From: Chlamydomonas sphaeroides
Lineage: Eukaryota; Chlorophyta; Chlorophyceae; Chlamydomonadales; Chlamydomonadaceae
Direction of reading: 5' to 3'
NCBI GenBank assembly: GCA_001662425.1
Contig: BDDC01000268.1
Location: forward strand, 4,281 to 68,280
Length of the DNA: 64,000 nucleotides
Below, piece after piece: positions 47,201-59,600 of the stretch (positions within the stretch are counted from its first letter, which is position 1; each line of letters opens with the position of its first letter). The notes under the pieces were generated by a model. That model saw nothing but the letters and a program-made list of their open reading frames with translations. It did not search any database and was not told the origin of the DNA. Made by a program: the position numbers and the translations under genes.

Positions 47201-50200
47201 AGCGCCAGCGCTGCCGCCGAGCCTGATGCGGCGCGCCAGTCGGACGGGCGGCGCCATGTCTCCTCTGTCGGGAAGCTCCACGCCCGGCCACGTCAGCCCG
47301 GCCAACAGCCACTTGGGGCTGCCGCACCTCTCGTCGCACGCAAGCGCCGGCAGCGGCGCGGCCGCTGCCGTACCCGGCGGCGCCGGCTCGTCTATGTACG
47401 CCGCGGTGCTGAGATCGAATCTGTCGGGCCACAACCTCAGCGTCTCAGGCTCGGCATCGGCGACTGGCATGCTGACGCCGGCAGCATCGGGCATGATGAC
47501 GATGGAAGCACTCGGCGGCGGCGGCAGCACCGGCGGCAGGAGGCCGTCATCGGGCACCATGCAACCGCCGCCGCCGCTGCGCAAGACCGTCAGCTCGCGC
47601 AGCAACAGCAGCAGCACCGCCGCCGACGGCAGCCACCGGACAAGCCAGGGCAACTCGCCGACGGCGGTGGCGGCCGCGGCCGCCGGGGGCATAGGGCTGG
47701 CTCTACCGATACCCGCAGCGGTGGCGCTGGCGGCGCGCGGCGGCGGTGGCAGCGGCTCGGTGGGCAGTGGCGGCAGCGGACACGGCGCCGTCTCTGGCGG
47801 CGGTGGCGCGTACTTCCCTGGCGGCGGCGTTAGCTTTGGCGCGTCGACGTACCGTGACTCCCTGCGCCTCATGGCCGAGCAGCTCATCCAGCAGGGCCGC
47901 TTGTCGGACACGGATGACGTCAAGGCAGCGCTGGCCTACGCCTCGGGCTCCGTGTCCAGCTCTACGAATGCCAACCCCATCGCCTCCGGCACCCACGCCT
48001 CCGGCTCCGTCTCCGCCGCGCAGCTGAGCGTTGCCGCGCAGTTCAGCAACGCCTCCGCCGCCGCCGACGGCCACGGACGCCGGATGTCGCAGGGCACCTT
48101 CCTGGCCGCGCTGCAGGAGGACGAGCAAGATGATGTACCCGACTACGCGCCGCGCGTGTCCTCGCCAGGCCAAGGGCCCCGTGTCCTTGGGCCGCCGCCC
48201 GCTGTTAGCTCGCCACGGGCGCCGACCAAGGGCCCCTCGGCGACGGCATCGCCCATGGGCAGCAGGAGCTCCAGCGGCACACAGGGCCACGTCGCGACGG
48301 CGACCGCGTACGGCGGCGGATCCGGATCCAGGGCTGCATCTGCCTCCGGGATGGGCCAGGCACCGCTGCCGTACGTGGCCGACGTGGCCCGCGCGGTGCT
48401 GGCGGTGTCGCGCCACAACAGCCGGCTCGTGCTGGAGACCATTCCCAGTGAGGACCCCGAGAGCCTGTCGGGGCTGCTCCGGACGGTACGGGAGGAGCGC
48501 GGCAGCGCCACCGGCGGCGTGGCCGCCGCGGCCGCGTCCATGCTCGCGCCGCCCGGGCCGTCGCCGCTGTCCGCCATCTCCACATCCTACGAGGAGGCGC
48601 CACTGGCGCTAGCGGACATGGCGTACCAGCTGCCCTCGCCTGGGCGGCCGTCGGGTGTGCTCGCCGCCGCCGGCCCTGCAGGCCCAGCGCCGCCGCCGCA
48701 TCTGCAGGTTGAGCGCAGCGCCATGTCTGTGTCCGCGACCCGGGGCGCTCTGTTGGCGCACCCACAGCTGCAGCTGGACCCGGGCAGCCCCGTGCCGGAC
48801 CTGCAGCTCCGGGCCTTGTCGCTGCAGGAGATGAAGCGCCCCACCGCCCTCAGCGCCGCCAGCAGCGGCAGCAGCGGCCGCGTCGGCGGCTGGCCTGTGC
48901 AGGGTGGCGGCGATGACGAAGGTATCGCGCGGGCCCACAGCGCCGGCTCCAGCGGCGTGCGCCGATCCGCCACCGCCAGCAATCTCAGCCTGCGCCAGCA
49001 CGTGACGACGGCGCAGGCGACGGCGGCAGAGACAGCGGCGGCGGCGACGCGGCGGCGGGCGCAGGAGCGGGAGAAGGAGGCGGAGGAGATGATGGCTGAG
49101 CTGCGGGACAAGCCCAAGCGCACCGGCAGCAAGAAGTCCAGCGACGGCGACGATGGACCGGACCCGTTTGCGGGCTGGGACTGGCCACCGCCTGCGCCTG
49201 CGCCGGCGCAGCCGCCTGCGCAGCCTGCCGCTAAGGCCCGAGCCACCAGCGCCGTCGGCGCCGCTGGCCTATCGGGTCCATCCCTCGCGGCGCTGCTGGC
49301 TCAGGCAGCGCCGCTGGCGCAGGCAGCGCAGGCCTCTGCCGTTGCGCAGCTTATTGCTTCGACCTCCTCCGGGGGCTCCTTCAGCAGCGCCCGGGCGCCG
49401 GGGCACCTCTTGCGCGCCGGTGCCGCTGCCGAGGCCGCCGCCGCCGCCGAGGCCGCCGCAAACTCAGCGGCTTGGTCCACTGGCAACAGCCCGCACCCGC
49501 ACGTTCGCCGCGCTTCGACGGTTGTCAACATGACCCTGATTCCCGGGTTTGGGAGCACCGGCTTGCAGGCCCAGACGCCGTCCCCCGTAGGAGGTGCACC
49601 CGGCTTGTGGCCATCGAGTGCGGCGGGACAGGGCGTATCAGTGTCAGGCGCTGGGTCCGGCGCCGCGTCACCGTGTGTGGGAGCGCCCAGGAGCCGCATG
49701 ACCTCAACCAGCGGCAATGCCGCAGTCGCCGCCGCCATGTCGGGCCAGTCGCTCGCGGCGCTGCTCGCGCAGGCGGCGCCGCTGGCGGCGGCGGCGCAGG
49801 CGAACGCCGCCGCGCAGCAGGCCGCTGCGGCAACGCACGGGGGAGGCGGGTGGCGCGGCGTCAGCGCCACCAGCCCGAACCTCGGCGCGTCTGGCGCTGG
49901 TGGCGCTGCCAGCCCCATGGGGCCGGTCACGGGCTACGCCCCGGGCGGCTACCTGCCGGCTGGTGTCGCCAGCCTCGTCGCCGCCGGTAGCAGCCGCTTC
50001 TCTGGCTCGGGCTCGGGGGCCAGCACGCCGCGTGTGTCGTCAATCGGCGAGCGCCCAAGCCCCGGCGCCGTAGCGGCTGCGGCGGCGGCGGCGGCCGGGT
50101 CGGACCCCAGCTCGCCCAACAATTGGGGGCAGCGCAAGAGCCACACGGCTCTGGACTTGCGCGACCGGGCCGTCGGCGGCATCGCCGGCGTGCACCGCCT

Positions 50201-51140
50201 GGCCGGTAGCAGCCAGACGGGCAGCACCCAGACGGGCGCGCCGCTCATGGCGGCGGCAGCGGCGGCTGTAGCAGCAGCTGGCAGCAGCGGCGGCGGTTAC
50301 GGTGGCGGAAACGGCAGCGGTGGCGGCGGCGTGCCGTACTCGCCGCCTCGCGAGCCACTCAGCCCTGCTGCCCGCCTGGGGCCGGCCTTCCAAGCGATCC
50401 CCAGCCGGCTCAGCTATTCCGGGACGGGCACGCCAACGGGCGCGGGGCGTGGCGCCAACGGCAGCCCCAGCAATAGCCCGCTCTTTGGCAGTACTGCCGG
50501 CGGCAGGGCCGGCTCCCCGCGGGTGCTGTCGCCCTCAAACTCGATGTCAGGCTTCAGCGGCAGCGGCAACATGCCCCCCGCGATCCGGACCACCACCGGC
50601 GCCGGCCCCGGCTCGCCGCGCCGCGCGGTGTCGGGGCTGGGATCGCCCAGCGCTCCCCCGGCGCAGCCCTCGCCACCAAGCCGGCACCCCCCCGCGCCCT
50701 CGGCCTCGCCGTCGCAGGCGCAGCTGGTTCTGGCAAAGCCCTCCATCCCGGCCGCGCAGGCGGCGCAGCTCGCGCAGCTGACGCAGCTGCACGCGCTGCA
50801 GAACCAGATCCTGGCGCACAGCCGGGCCGTGTCCCTGGACCGCGGCAGCGGCGGCGCCAGCCCGCGCAACAGCGCCGCCAACGCGCAGCCCGGCGGCGGC
50901 CAGCCGCTGTTGAACTTGGCGGGCGGCAGCATGGACCGCGGCGCCATGCTGACCGACCTGCAGCGCGAGGCGCAGGCGCTGCAGAGCCGGCTGGTGGCGG
51001 CGGGCCGCTCGCAGCGGCAACTGACGCTGCCGAGCGCGATGAACGAGGGGCCTGCTGCGCTGGAGCGGCTGGGCTCGGCGGGCAGGCAGGCGGCGCTGGA
51101 GCGGCGCGGCTCGGGGGGCGGACAGCCGCCGCTGCGGTAG
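41245..51140 (+). CDS. PH-domain protein kinase of CAMK-like type with very long low-complexity tail
   Basis: Exons: 41245-41322, 41540-41656, 41844-42254, 42406-42547, 42862-43030, 43306-43435, 43597-43665, 43816-43902, 44174-44215, 44466-44576, 44961-45590, 45794-46380, 46622-51140; in frame, 2,363 aa. A pleckstrin homology domain (about aa 33-128) starts GFLWKRSRLLKTWMSRWYQL and ends in an AWAADLQ helix with its conserved Trp, so phosphoinositide or membrane recruitment is likely. The kinase domain (about 172-445) has LGSGLFAVVLRG, VAVK with Lys202, the helix-C Glu in VAREAAVW, HGDIKPENLVF (HRD changed to HGD), IDFSLS (DFG changed to DFS), VAPELL and the subdomain XI Arg. Layout and the SEGARDLVSRLLQLDP segment resemble CDPK/CaMK kinases, but no EF-hands were seen. 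About 1,900 residues of Ala/Gly/Ser/Pro/Gln-rich tail follow, mostly on one 4.5-kb exon. Substrates and pathway are unknown. Confidence 0.9.
42787..42848. repeat. 9-bp tandem repeat at a kinase intron 3' end
   Basis: About seven copies of CCCTCCCCG form the polypyrimidine tract in front of the kinase exon at 42862. Confidence 0.9.
44099..44143. repeat. 18-bp tandem repeat in a kinase intron
   Basis: Three near-perfect units of the form GCTTGACACGCCCCCCT, upstream of the kinase exon at 44174. Confidence 0.85.
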
Positions 51141-53692
51141 CGGTGCAGCACCGACGTGGGTGTGAAGTGGAAAGCGATTGGAAAGCGGCTGGGCGCTTTG
51201 GGAGGAGAGGTAGGACGGACAGGAAGCGTGCGAGAAGGGGTTCGGCGTTGTGGGGGGCGCTTTCTCCGGGTGCGGCACTTGGCGCATGTGGTCGCATGGC
51301 TGGGAGGGCTGGCGCTTCGACGGCAAGGGGCCACACGACTGGGTTGGCGGCACCAGGTCTGGTGCGTGCGGGGGTGTGGTGGGGTGAGTGTGGAGTTTCT
51401 GCACATACAGCGGTTCCGGGCGCAGGCTACGGGCGCCGCTGTGGCGCTCCCTGCGCGTGCTGCGCTGGCTACCGGCTCCGTGACGTGCTGTGGTGTGTAC
51501 GGTATCCAGCAGCAGCTGGGGTACAATTTATGTGGTCGAGATCGCCTAGGTCCTTCATCCGCCCGTAGTAAATTTTGTGGGGAGGGGCCGGCAGCGAGGT
51601 CCAGCAGGAGCTTGCGGTGGTTGTGATGGGGAAAGGACGAGGACGCGTTACGGTGGGGACCAAGTACTGGCCATGCGCGCATATCGACTCGTCGGACGTC
51701 CTGCATCAATGGGTCTGCACTGGGTACATGTGGGGTGCGACGGGGTGGGGAAGCCGAGGTTGTCGGCGTGTGCTGCGCGGACATGGAGTGTGCATGTGCA
51801 AGAGGCCCGTGACTGTGTCAGGCCGGGCGTGCACCCTGGAACGCAAGGGCACTGTGGGCAGCTACGCGCCACCCTGTTTGGGCGTGCCAGCCGGCATGCC
51901 ATCGCGCTCGCATGCTGGATGCTGCAATGCGTTGCAGCAGCATGCTACGGCAGCCAGATCACGAGCTCACGCCAGCACCAGATGCGCGGCGTTCAGGGCC
52001 TCGGCCACCTGCCTATCGAGTTGACGGTGCCGCCTCTGTGAGCTCCTCCTTTGGCTTGTTGTGACCGCAGGCACTCCCGACTTCCTCAGGTAGTTCATGG
52101 AAGCCCCTTGTCATGGCACAGTACGTAATCGGCAAGGTACAGCCGAGATGGCAGGCGAGCTATCCGGGAGCGGGAGAATCGCTGACCGGACTCCTGGCAC
52201 CGGGGATGCGCCCCAGGTGCGCTGGCAGAGCCATGGGGATGGAGGTGTCCCCTAAGAGTGCGACGCCCGGTGGGCAGCCGCCCCTCCGGACCGTGCTGTG
52301 GCGATACATGTTGTGTCGCGACACCCCCTCTGCTAAAATCAAATGGGCACCTCCATGGGCACCTCCATGGGCACCTCCATGTCGCTTGCGAGGCCAGGCG
52401 CCGTTGACCCAATGGTGCGGGGCGGTAAAGGTTAGGAAGGCTGGATCTGGCGCGTTTGGCGCCGCCAAGCCGTGCGCCAAGCCCCCTGCCATGTAGCGCA
52501 GCGTGGCATCTGTCGCCCTGTGCTTGGCACGGTCCAAATCCCTCGCGCATTCAACCCCGCCTGGCATCGCCGCTCTGGTGGTCAGCGGGGGTGTCAAGGT
52601 GGGCTTGAGTTACGCGGCTGTGCAAGCGGTGCAAGTCAGCACGATAGCGCCAGTGCATGGCAACGTGGCAGGCTGTCCACGGTGTGTCGGCTGCCTTGGC
52701 TTGCGGGCTGCCCGCGGTGCGGGGTCGCAGCCACGTGGGTCGCAGCCCCGGCGTACGTCTCCTGTCGCCCTTCATTCTGCCCAAACATCACGCCACGCGA
52801 TCCAATTGGTCTTCTGATCGGTCTTGACAACTTACTGGATGTCAATCGAGGTGGTTTATACGGCGGGCGACCGGACAAGACACCACGTTCCTTGACGACG
52901 GCGCCGCGGGGCGGCTCGGTGTGCAAAGTCCCATATGCCCATGCAGCCATGCTGGCAGGAGCCTGCTCCTGCGTGCTGGTGCATAACAGCGGTGCCAGTG
53001 CCGGTGCCGCGGGCGTGGCGAAGGGTAAATCACATCTAGAACACCACCCGCTAACGGAAGCGAGCCTGCGTGCTCTTGATCCCGTGCTGCCTTGTGTACC
53101 GGTGTCGGGGGCTCGCACAGCAGGGAGCCCTCTCTACAGCATATCTTTGACCTTCCGTCGAATGCTCAACAAGCACACGCCGCGATAGAAGCGCTGGGCC
53201 AGCGTGGAAGTCACCATTACTTGAGAACCAGCATGGAAGTAAATTAAGCTGAGGCTGGGCAGACAGGGGCAGATCAGGTGAGACGGACTGGGGCCGTATG
53301 GGCAGACGGACTTCCAGTCGCTTTGCGTCCTTAGTCGATCCACATTGTGACCTTCGCGGCGTCCTACACCTCACACCGATCCCAGGAAGCCGCCCGTCGG
53401 ATCAACTGCAGCGACTGGGTTGACCCGCAATGAGCGCGGGCGCTGCACGGGATCGGGGTAAACCAGTGTGCCACATCGTGCGTGTACTTTTAGGCGCGTA
53501 GTCGAACGTACACAGGTACCTCCGCGTTGCTTAACAATCAGCTTAGTATAGTTGGCTGGGTATTCATTCCTGGCTGCACCATGCCTTCTGCGGCGCTGCT
53601 GCGGCGAGGCGCCCCGGCACAAGCAAGAGCTTGAGGATCACATTTCAGCCTCACGAGCGGCGTTGGCCTCAGTACTGCCGTGGCGCTGCGCC
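51141..53692. other. Intergenic region between PH-kinase and large membrane-protein genes
   Basis: 2.55 kb holding the kinase 3' UTR and the next gene's promoter and possible 5' UTR. Only a short 12-bp tandem repeat at 52345-52380 was recognised. Open frames on both strands look like composition artefacts. No TGTAA signal was spotted near the kinase stop. Confidence 0.5.
52345..52380. repeat. Three perfect copies of a 12-bp unit
   Basis: GGGCACCTCCAT repeated three times without change. Confidence 0.95.
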
Positions 53693-56600
53693 ATGTTGGA
53701 GCCGGGCGCCGAGCGCGCAGCGCGCCACTATACGTGCGCGGCTGTTACTTGTCAGACTGTTACCATCTGGCTGGCCTCGCTGCTGTATCTGCGCAAGTAA
53801 GCGACGAGCGTCTGTCTCGCTCTTGCGCGCTCTTGCGTTTCTGCCCTGGACACAACGATGTGTCGTTGTCGTTTGATACAGGCTGGCGTCCACAACCCTG
53901 TGTGTGGGGAGCAGCCCGCTGGATGCGTACCACGGGCATCTCCACAGCCTTCCGCTTGCCAACTACCCCTGCTGCTCCTGTTGGAGGCAGCTTCTGTGGC
54001 TCGCAGCTCGGCCTCACAGCTGCTTCCTCGCGTACGTGCGGTCTGCAACTTTAATACAAGAGTGAGTCACAACGCAACGTCGGGTTGCACAGAACACAGC
54101 GTTTCTTGCTGAATGCACCGTAAATCAGAACAGCGCACAGCGCACGCTAACGACCCAAGCGTTCGACCCCTCGACTCCCTTCCCTTCACCCGAAAGCAGG
54201 TTGTTCACCTCTTGGCTGTTCATAGGAAACGCGGTATTCTCTCTCGCACGCGTCATGTGGGCCAGGATTGGTAGCCGCAGCCGGCGTAGCCTGCCGGCAG
54301 CCGCTCGGCGCGTCTTCATGGGTGAGGGTCGTGAACGCAAAGCGCGCGCTGCGTACTACATGTTCCGTGCACACTAGGCCAGCGGGCCAACGCAGACCTC
54401 TGTAGACCTGGCCAGGCACGGGTCGGGGCCCGCGGGGCCCGGGTACTGCGGGGCAGGTCGCTTACGGTACTGTACGGCGCCACCTGCTGCCGTCGCCCCA
54501 CCGCAGAGTGGCCGTTCTTCAGCCACCACATCGCGCCGTTGATCGCGCTCCTGATACCGGGGCAGCGCAGCCTGCCCTCCATCCTCGCCCACCACGTGCC
54601 ACATCGGCCCTTGTACCTGGTCTTCTTCACCGTCGCTGGGGTGAGTCCCCCGCTCGGCTGTTCACTGTCTATGTCACCTCTTTATCCAGTTCATATCCAT
54701 CAAAGCGCGCGCGTTCGGAAGGTACGCTTCACCCAAAATACAACGCCGCCATCGCCTCCTCGCGCACCGCCTGCCCCGCCATGCCCAGCTGCTCGACACC
54801 GCAGCGGCCTCTGCCGCCGAGGATGCAGGCCCTCATGAGCTCACTCACGTAGCCCGGCCGCGACGGACTCCCACTGATATCTTCTCACACGCCGAGACAC
54901 CCACCGCTCACCAGCTCGCACCCACCGCCCACCACTTCACACGCCCACACCCCGCCTGCAGGCCCATTCCGCCACCGTCGCCATGGCCGCCGCGGTCAGC
55001 TTGGCTAGCACGGCGGCCACTATGTGGCTGCTGCAGCAGCGCGGCGTGCCGCTCATGTACCAGCCCGTGTGCGTCATGATGCAGGTGAGCGGACCCAGGT
55101 CACAGCAGCCGCCCCTTTCGCGCAAAGCTAAGCCAAGCCGCACGCGCGCCGCCCATGCTTCCAGACGCTGCCCACCTCGCCAGCACCGCGGCCCGCCACG
55201 CTTTGCCGTCGGCCTAAGGGCTCGGGTCTTTGGCCATTAGCACGCACGCAGCCGACCGCTGCAACTTTGTGCATGCCCTGCCCTCGATTGCAGCTCTTCA
55301 TCGCCGCCCTGCTGGCGCTGCTCTGGTCCAGCGCGCGGGATGGGCTGCTGTGCCCGCCGCATGGCCTGCGCCGCCTGGGCAGCCGCCTCGGCCTCTGCGC
55401 GCCCGTGTCCGCTCCCCCGCCGGCGCGGCTGCTGCCTTGCAGTCTGAGCGGCCGTCCGGCGGATGCGCAGCCGCTGTGCCCCTGCCGGCCGCTGCCCGGC
55501 GCTCTGGCGGATCCCGCTAGAGCGGCGGCGGGGTGCTCCTGCAAAGCGGTCTGCTGCGCCGTGGCGTGCTGGGGGCCCGCGCGCGGCGCCGGCTCGCCGC
55601 CGCCGCAACGGCCCGGCACCGGCACGGGCTCGACGGACGGCGGCAGCGACTGCAAGAGCCGGCACAGCGGCGCGTTCAGCGATGAGGCCGAGGACGTGTC
55701 GTCCCAGGCCTGGGGCCAGAGGTGCGCGCATGGGCGTGGCGCAGCGCCTGCCGGTGTGCTGCTGCGTGCGCTGCCTCCCGATACCGTTCCCCACCCGGCC
55801 CTGCTCGTCGCCCTTGCCAGGCCCCGTAGGCCCGCGAGCGTGCAGGATCTAGACGCAGCGGACAATCCAACACTGCCGCCGGAGGCCCTGGCCGCGCTGC
55901 TCAACCGCGCCTGGCCGCCGGCGGCGGCGGGCGTGGCGCCCTCGCCCGGCCCCAGCTTCTCCGCCCTGCCCCGTGCCACCCCCGCTGTCGGCATCACGTC
56001 CATCACCGCCACCTACTGCGCCTTTGGCCGCCGCACGCCGGCCGCTGCGTCGGCTGCCGCGGCCGCGGCGGCGCTGTCGCCCAAGTCACTCCGCCGCGGC
56101 GGCAGCGCGTCGGCGCAGCTGCAGCCGGTGCTGGAGGCGGAGGCGCTTGCGCCGGTGCCACCGCCGGCCTCTTCCGTGGTAGAGGCCTCGGCGGCGGTGG
56201 CGCCGCGGCGCCGCTTCTGTTCGCAGCTGCAGCGCCAGGTACTTGGGGTGGGGTCGGGGGCCTGCACCATGCACAGGGGCAGCTGGGTTGTGTGGGCAGC
56301 TGGCGTGCCGAGCACTTCACCCACCAGGAGCTACTGCGGCCCCTCCCCCGCCCCTCACTGTGCCTGCGCTTGCGCTGAGAGGTTGCCAACCCGTCTATCA
56401 CGCCCTGGGTGTATCCGCCTCCCCCGCAGGTGCTGCGCATTCGCATCGTGGGTGTGGAGCCCGAGGACCTGCCGCCCAACTGGCGCGAGCTCGTGTTTGC
56501 GCATTTCACCCGGCCCGGCGCCGACGGCGTGTTCGTCAGCGGCGTGGCGGTGCGGCGCGGCAGCATCCACCTCACAGTCTCGCTGCTGCGGGCGGCGGCG

Positions 56601-59600
56601 GCCGGCGGTGCCGCCGACGGTGATGACGGCGACGGCGCCGCCGATGCTGCGGCTGCGGCGCACCTGGCGCTCGCGGCGCACGGTGGCGAGGAGGCTGGAG
56701 ACGGTGACGCCGTGGCAGCGGGCCGGGCGTTGGCGGCAGCCGCTGGCGAGCGCCTGCTACTGCTCGGCCCGGGCGACGGCCGTATGGCTGAGGAACCGGT
56801 GCACGGCGTAGGGGCGGCGGCACAGGCGGCGGCCGCGGCACAGGCCAATGACGTCGCGGCTCCGGACGCCGCGTCCGCCAGCCACGGATCGAACGCGAGC
56901 GACCTCAGAGGCTCCTCAGCGATGGAGGCGCACGCCGCCGCCGCCGCCGCCTCGGGCGGCTCGGGCGAGGGCGGGCTGTCTGGCGGCGGCGCGGGCGGAC
57001 GCAAGGCTCGCCAGCGCTCGGCCTCGGGCCCGGAGCGGCCGTCCACCGTGGCGAACCTCCTGGCTGGGTTGCGGGGGCCCGAGAACTCGCCCGCACCTGC
57101 GAGCGAGACGCACGTGGCCTACGCCGTGGGGCCGTCGCATGCTGCGACACAGGTGGCCGCGATGCCGGCCGGGGAGCGGGCCGGCGGGCTACATGCGGGC
57201 GCCTGCCCGCCCTCCTCGCCCATGCACGCGGCGCCGCCGGGCCAGGGCGTGGCTAGCGCCAGGCGGCGCATCGCGGGCTGCTGGCGTATGTCGACGACCG
57301 GCGCCAGCGGCGGTTCGACGCCCAGCCACAGCAGCTCCGCACTGCCGGTGCTGGGCCTGCCCTCGATCGTGGCGTCGGCGGCTGACGGCGTCGCCGGACA
57401 GCCCGGCGCCGCCGTCAACTCGCCGGCTAGCGCGCTGTTTGGCGCCGGCACGACGATGCGGTACACGCCGCTTTCGGCCATGTACGGCGCCATGTACGGC
57501 GGGCAGGCGTACACGATGGCGTCGCACGATGGAAACGCGACGGCGCGTAACTCTGGCGCCAACGCCTCCACCTGGGGCACGGGGCCCAGCGGCGCGGGCT
57601 TGGTGAACACGGGCCTGCAGGTGCGGCTGGCCTGCGGCCGACGCGGGGCTCCTAGCGCACACCGCGTGACGCCGCCACCACCGCCCACCTGACCGCTCCT
57701 GCCACCTGCTCGGTCGCGCATCGTCTTGCGCTTCGCCATTGCTGACTGCCGCGTTGCTGCCTCCCTAACCCTCCTGCTGTCGCTGCCGCCTGCTCGTCTC
57801 CCGGCTCCCTCCCTCCCGCCCGCCCAGGTCGCGCAGCTGCTAGACGCCATGCAGCTGCGCAGCCGTGAGCCCAGCTCGACCGTAGCTGCGGCCCGGGCTG
57901 AGGCACGCGTCAGCGCCAGCAATGTGTTGGCGGCCGGGGGCGCCCCGGGCCAGCCTGCACTGTCGGCGGTCAGCCAGCTTGATGGCATGGGCGCCACACT
58001 GCACCTCCGCCAGGTGGGGTCCTGGGGAGAGGTGGAGGCACGGGCCAGAGCGCTGGGGAGGACAGGGGCAGCCGTGGGGCATGCTCAGTGCGATGAAGGG
58101 GAATGGGCGACTCGGGCCCGGGGGCACCGGGTGAGGCATGGGCCAGGGAGCCTGCCGCGCGGTGCGGACGGCTACTTGTCCACACATGGTGCCTGAGGGA
58201 GCCTGAGGGAGTGTCTAGTCACCTTGGGCGCTGGTGCACTGGTGCATTGCATGGTCCGGCAGCCCAAGGTAGCGGCGGCCGGTCCGGTCACGGCAGCGGC
58301 GGCTGCGAGCGTCGCGTGTCCGCCGCGTTGCTGTCGGGCGGGGAAGGCGGGTCGCGCTGCTGGCGCTCCGAGTGCCTTATCGCCCGCGCCCAATGCCGCA
58401 GCTGCCAACCTCCGCGTCACCCGCTGCCGCTGCCCCCCAGGCCATGGGCGCCGAGAGCTGGGAGGTGGAGGGTTCCGCAGCCAGCAGCAGCTGGGGCACC
58501 GACGGCTACACGGAGCGCTTGCTTGCGGGGGGCCAGGGCCCCATGTCGGGCCCTGGCGGCAGCAGCTGGCTGCTGGGACCCTCGCTGATGCCGCTGCCCG
58601 GCCTGAGCCCCCGCTCGGCCTCCCACGGCGCCGCGGGCTTGCTCGCTGGCACCTCTCAGGTAGGCGCTGGGTTGGGGCTTGCGGCTGGGGGCTGGGACCG
58701 CTAGGCCTCGAGCGCCCTCCGCCAGCGTCTGAGCATGCGCCTCCCCGCGCTGCCGCTGCCGCACCTGCAACAGCTGCAGAGGGGACCCGGCCCGCAGTCG
58801 CAGCCATGGGCGCAGCGGACGGCGGGCGCCGACCAGCGGCTGCAGCGCGCGGCCGGCCAGGCCCCGGCCGCGGCCCCGGCCGGGGTTGCACTCTCGGCCG
58901 GGACCTCGGGCCGCGGCGCCGGCGCCGGCGGCCCGGGGCTGGGCGGCCGCGGCCTGCACGGCGCTGGCGGGCTGGCGGTGCTGGTGGACCCCGCCACCCT
59001 GCCCGTGAGCCAGGTGGTGGTGCGGCCGGTGCTCATCTGCAAGGCGCCCCTGGCCAAGCCGGAGGGCACCGCCGGTCTGGCGGCCAGCGTGCCGCCCAGG
59101 GCCGCGCAGCCAGCGGGCGAGGCGGGCGCCGCGTCAGTCGATGCGGCGCCGCTGTCGGAGCTGCGGCTGACGCTGCAGTGCGCGCCCGCTACGGTGCGTG
59201 TGGGCCGTCCTGGTGGGCTTGTGCCCCAGCTTTGGCGCGGGGCCCGCGCTCTGCTGTCCCGTGACCGTTCTGCACCGTGTTTTCCTGGGTACATCCCCCC
59301 TGTCCTCGTCACCCCGCCATTCTTCACATACCCCACGTACCTTGGCCCCCAGGTCTCGGAGCTGTCGGTCATGCTGCGCTACTGCGGCCCATCGAGCCTG
59401 TTCGGGCAGCAGACCTACCTGCCCGTGCAGCTGCAACTCGACAGCGCCTCGCCGGCGGTGGCCGCCGCCATACGGCTGCAGGCGGACGCAGCCGACCGCG
59501 ACCGCGCCGGCGGCGGCGACACGCTGGCGGCGCGCGACGTGGCGGCGGCGCCCGGCGAGCCGCTGCCTGCCGCCGCCACGGTGCGCGCGGCGCTGGCGGA

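Noticed and set aside
46772..47923. Long antisense ORF (383 codons) opposite the kinase tail
   Set aside because: Mirror of a GC-rich low-complexity exon; composition explains the open frame and there is no splice structure or family motif.
53552..53692. Upstream extension of the large membrane-protein N-terminus
   Set aside because: The frame is open, but its apparent start is a TTG; the first ATG is at 53693. Kept only as a note on a possible 5' exon.
55128..56012. Minus-strand ORF of 294 codons
   Set aside because: Overlaps well-supported plus-strand exons with consistent phases.
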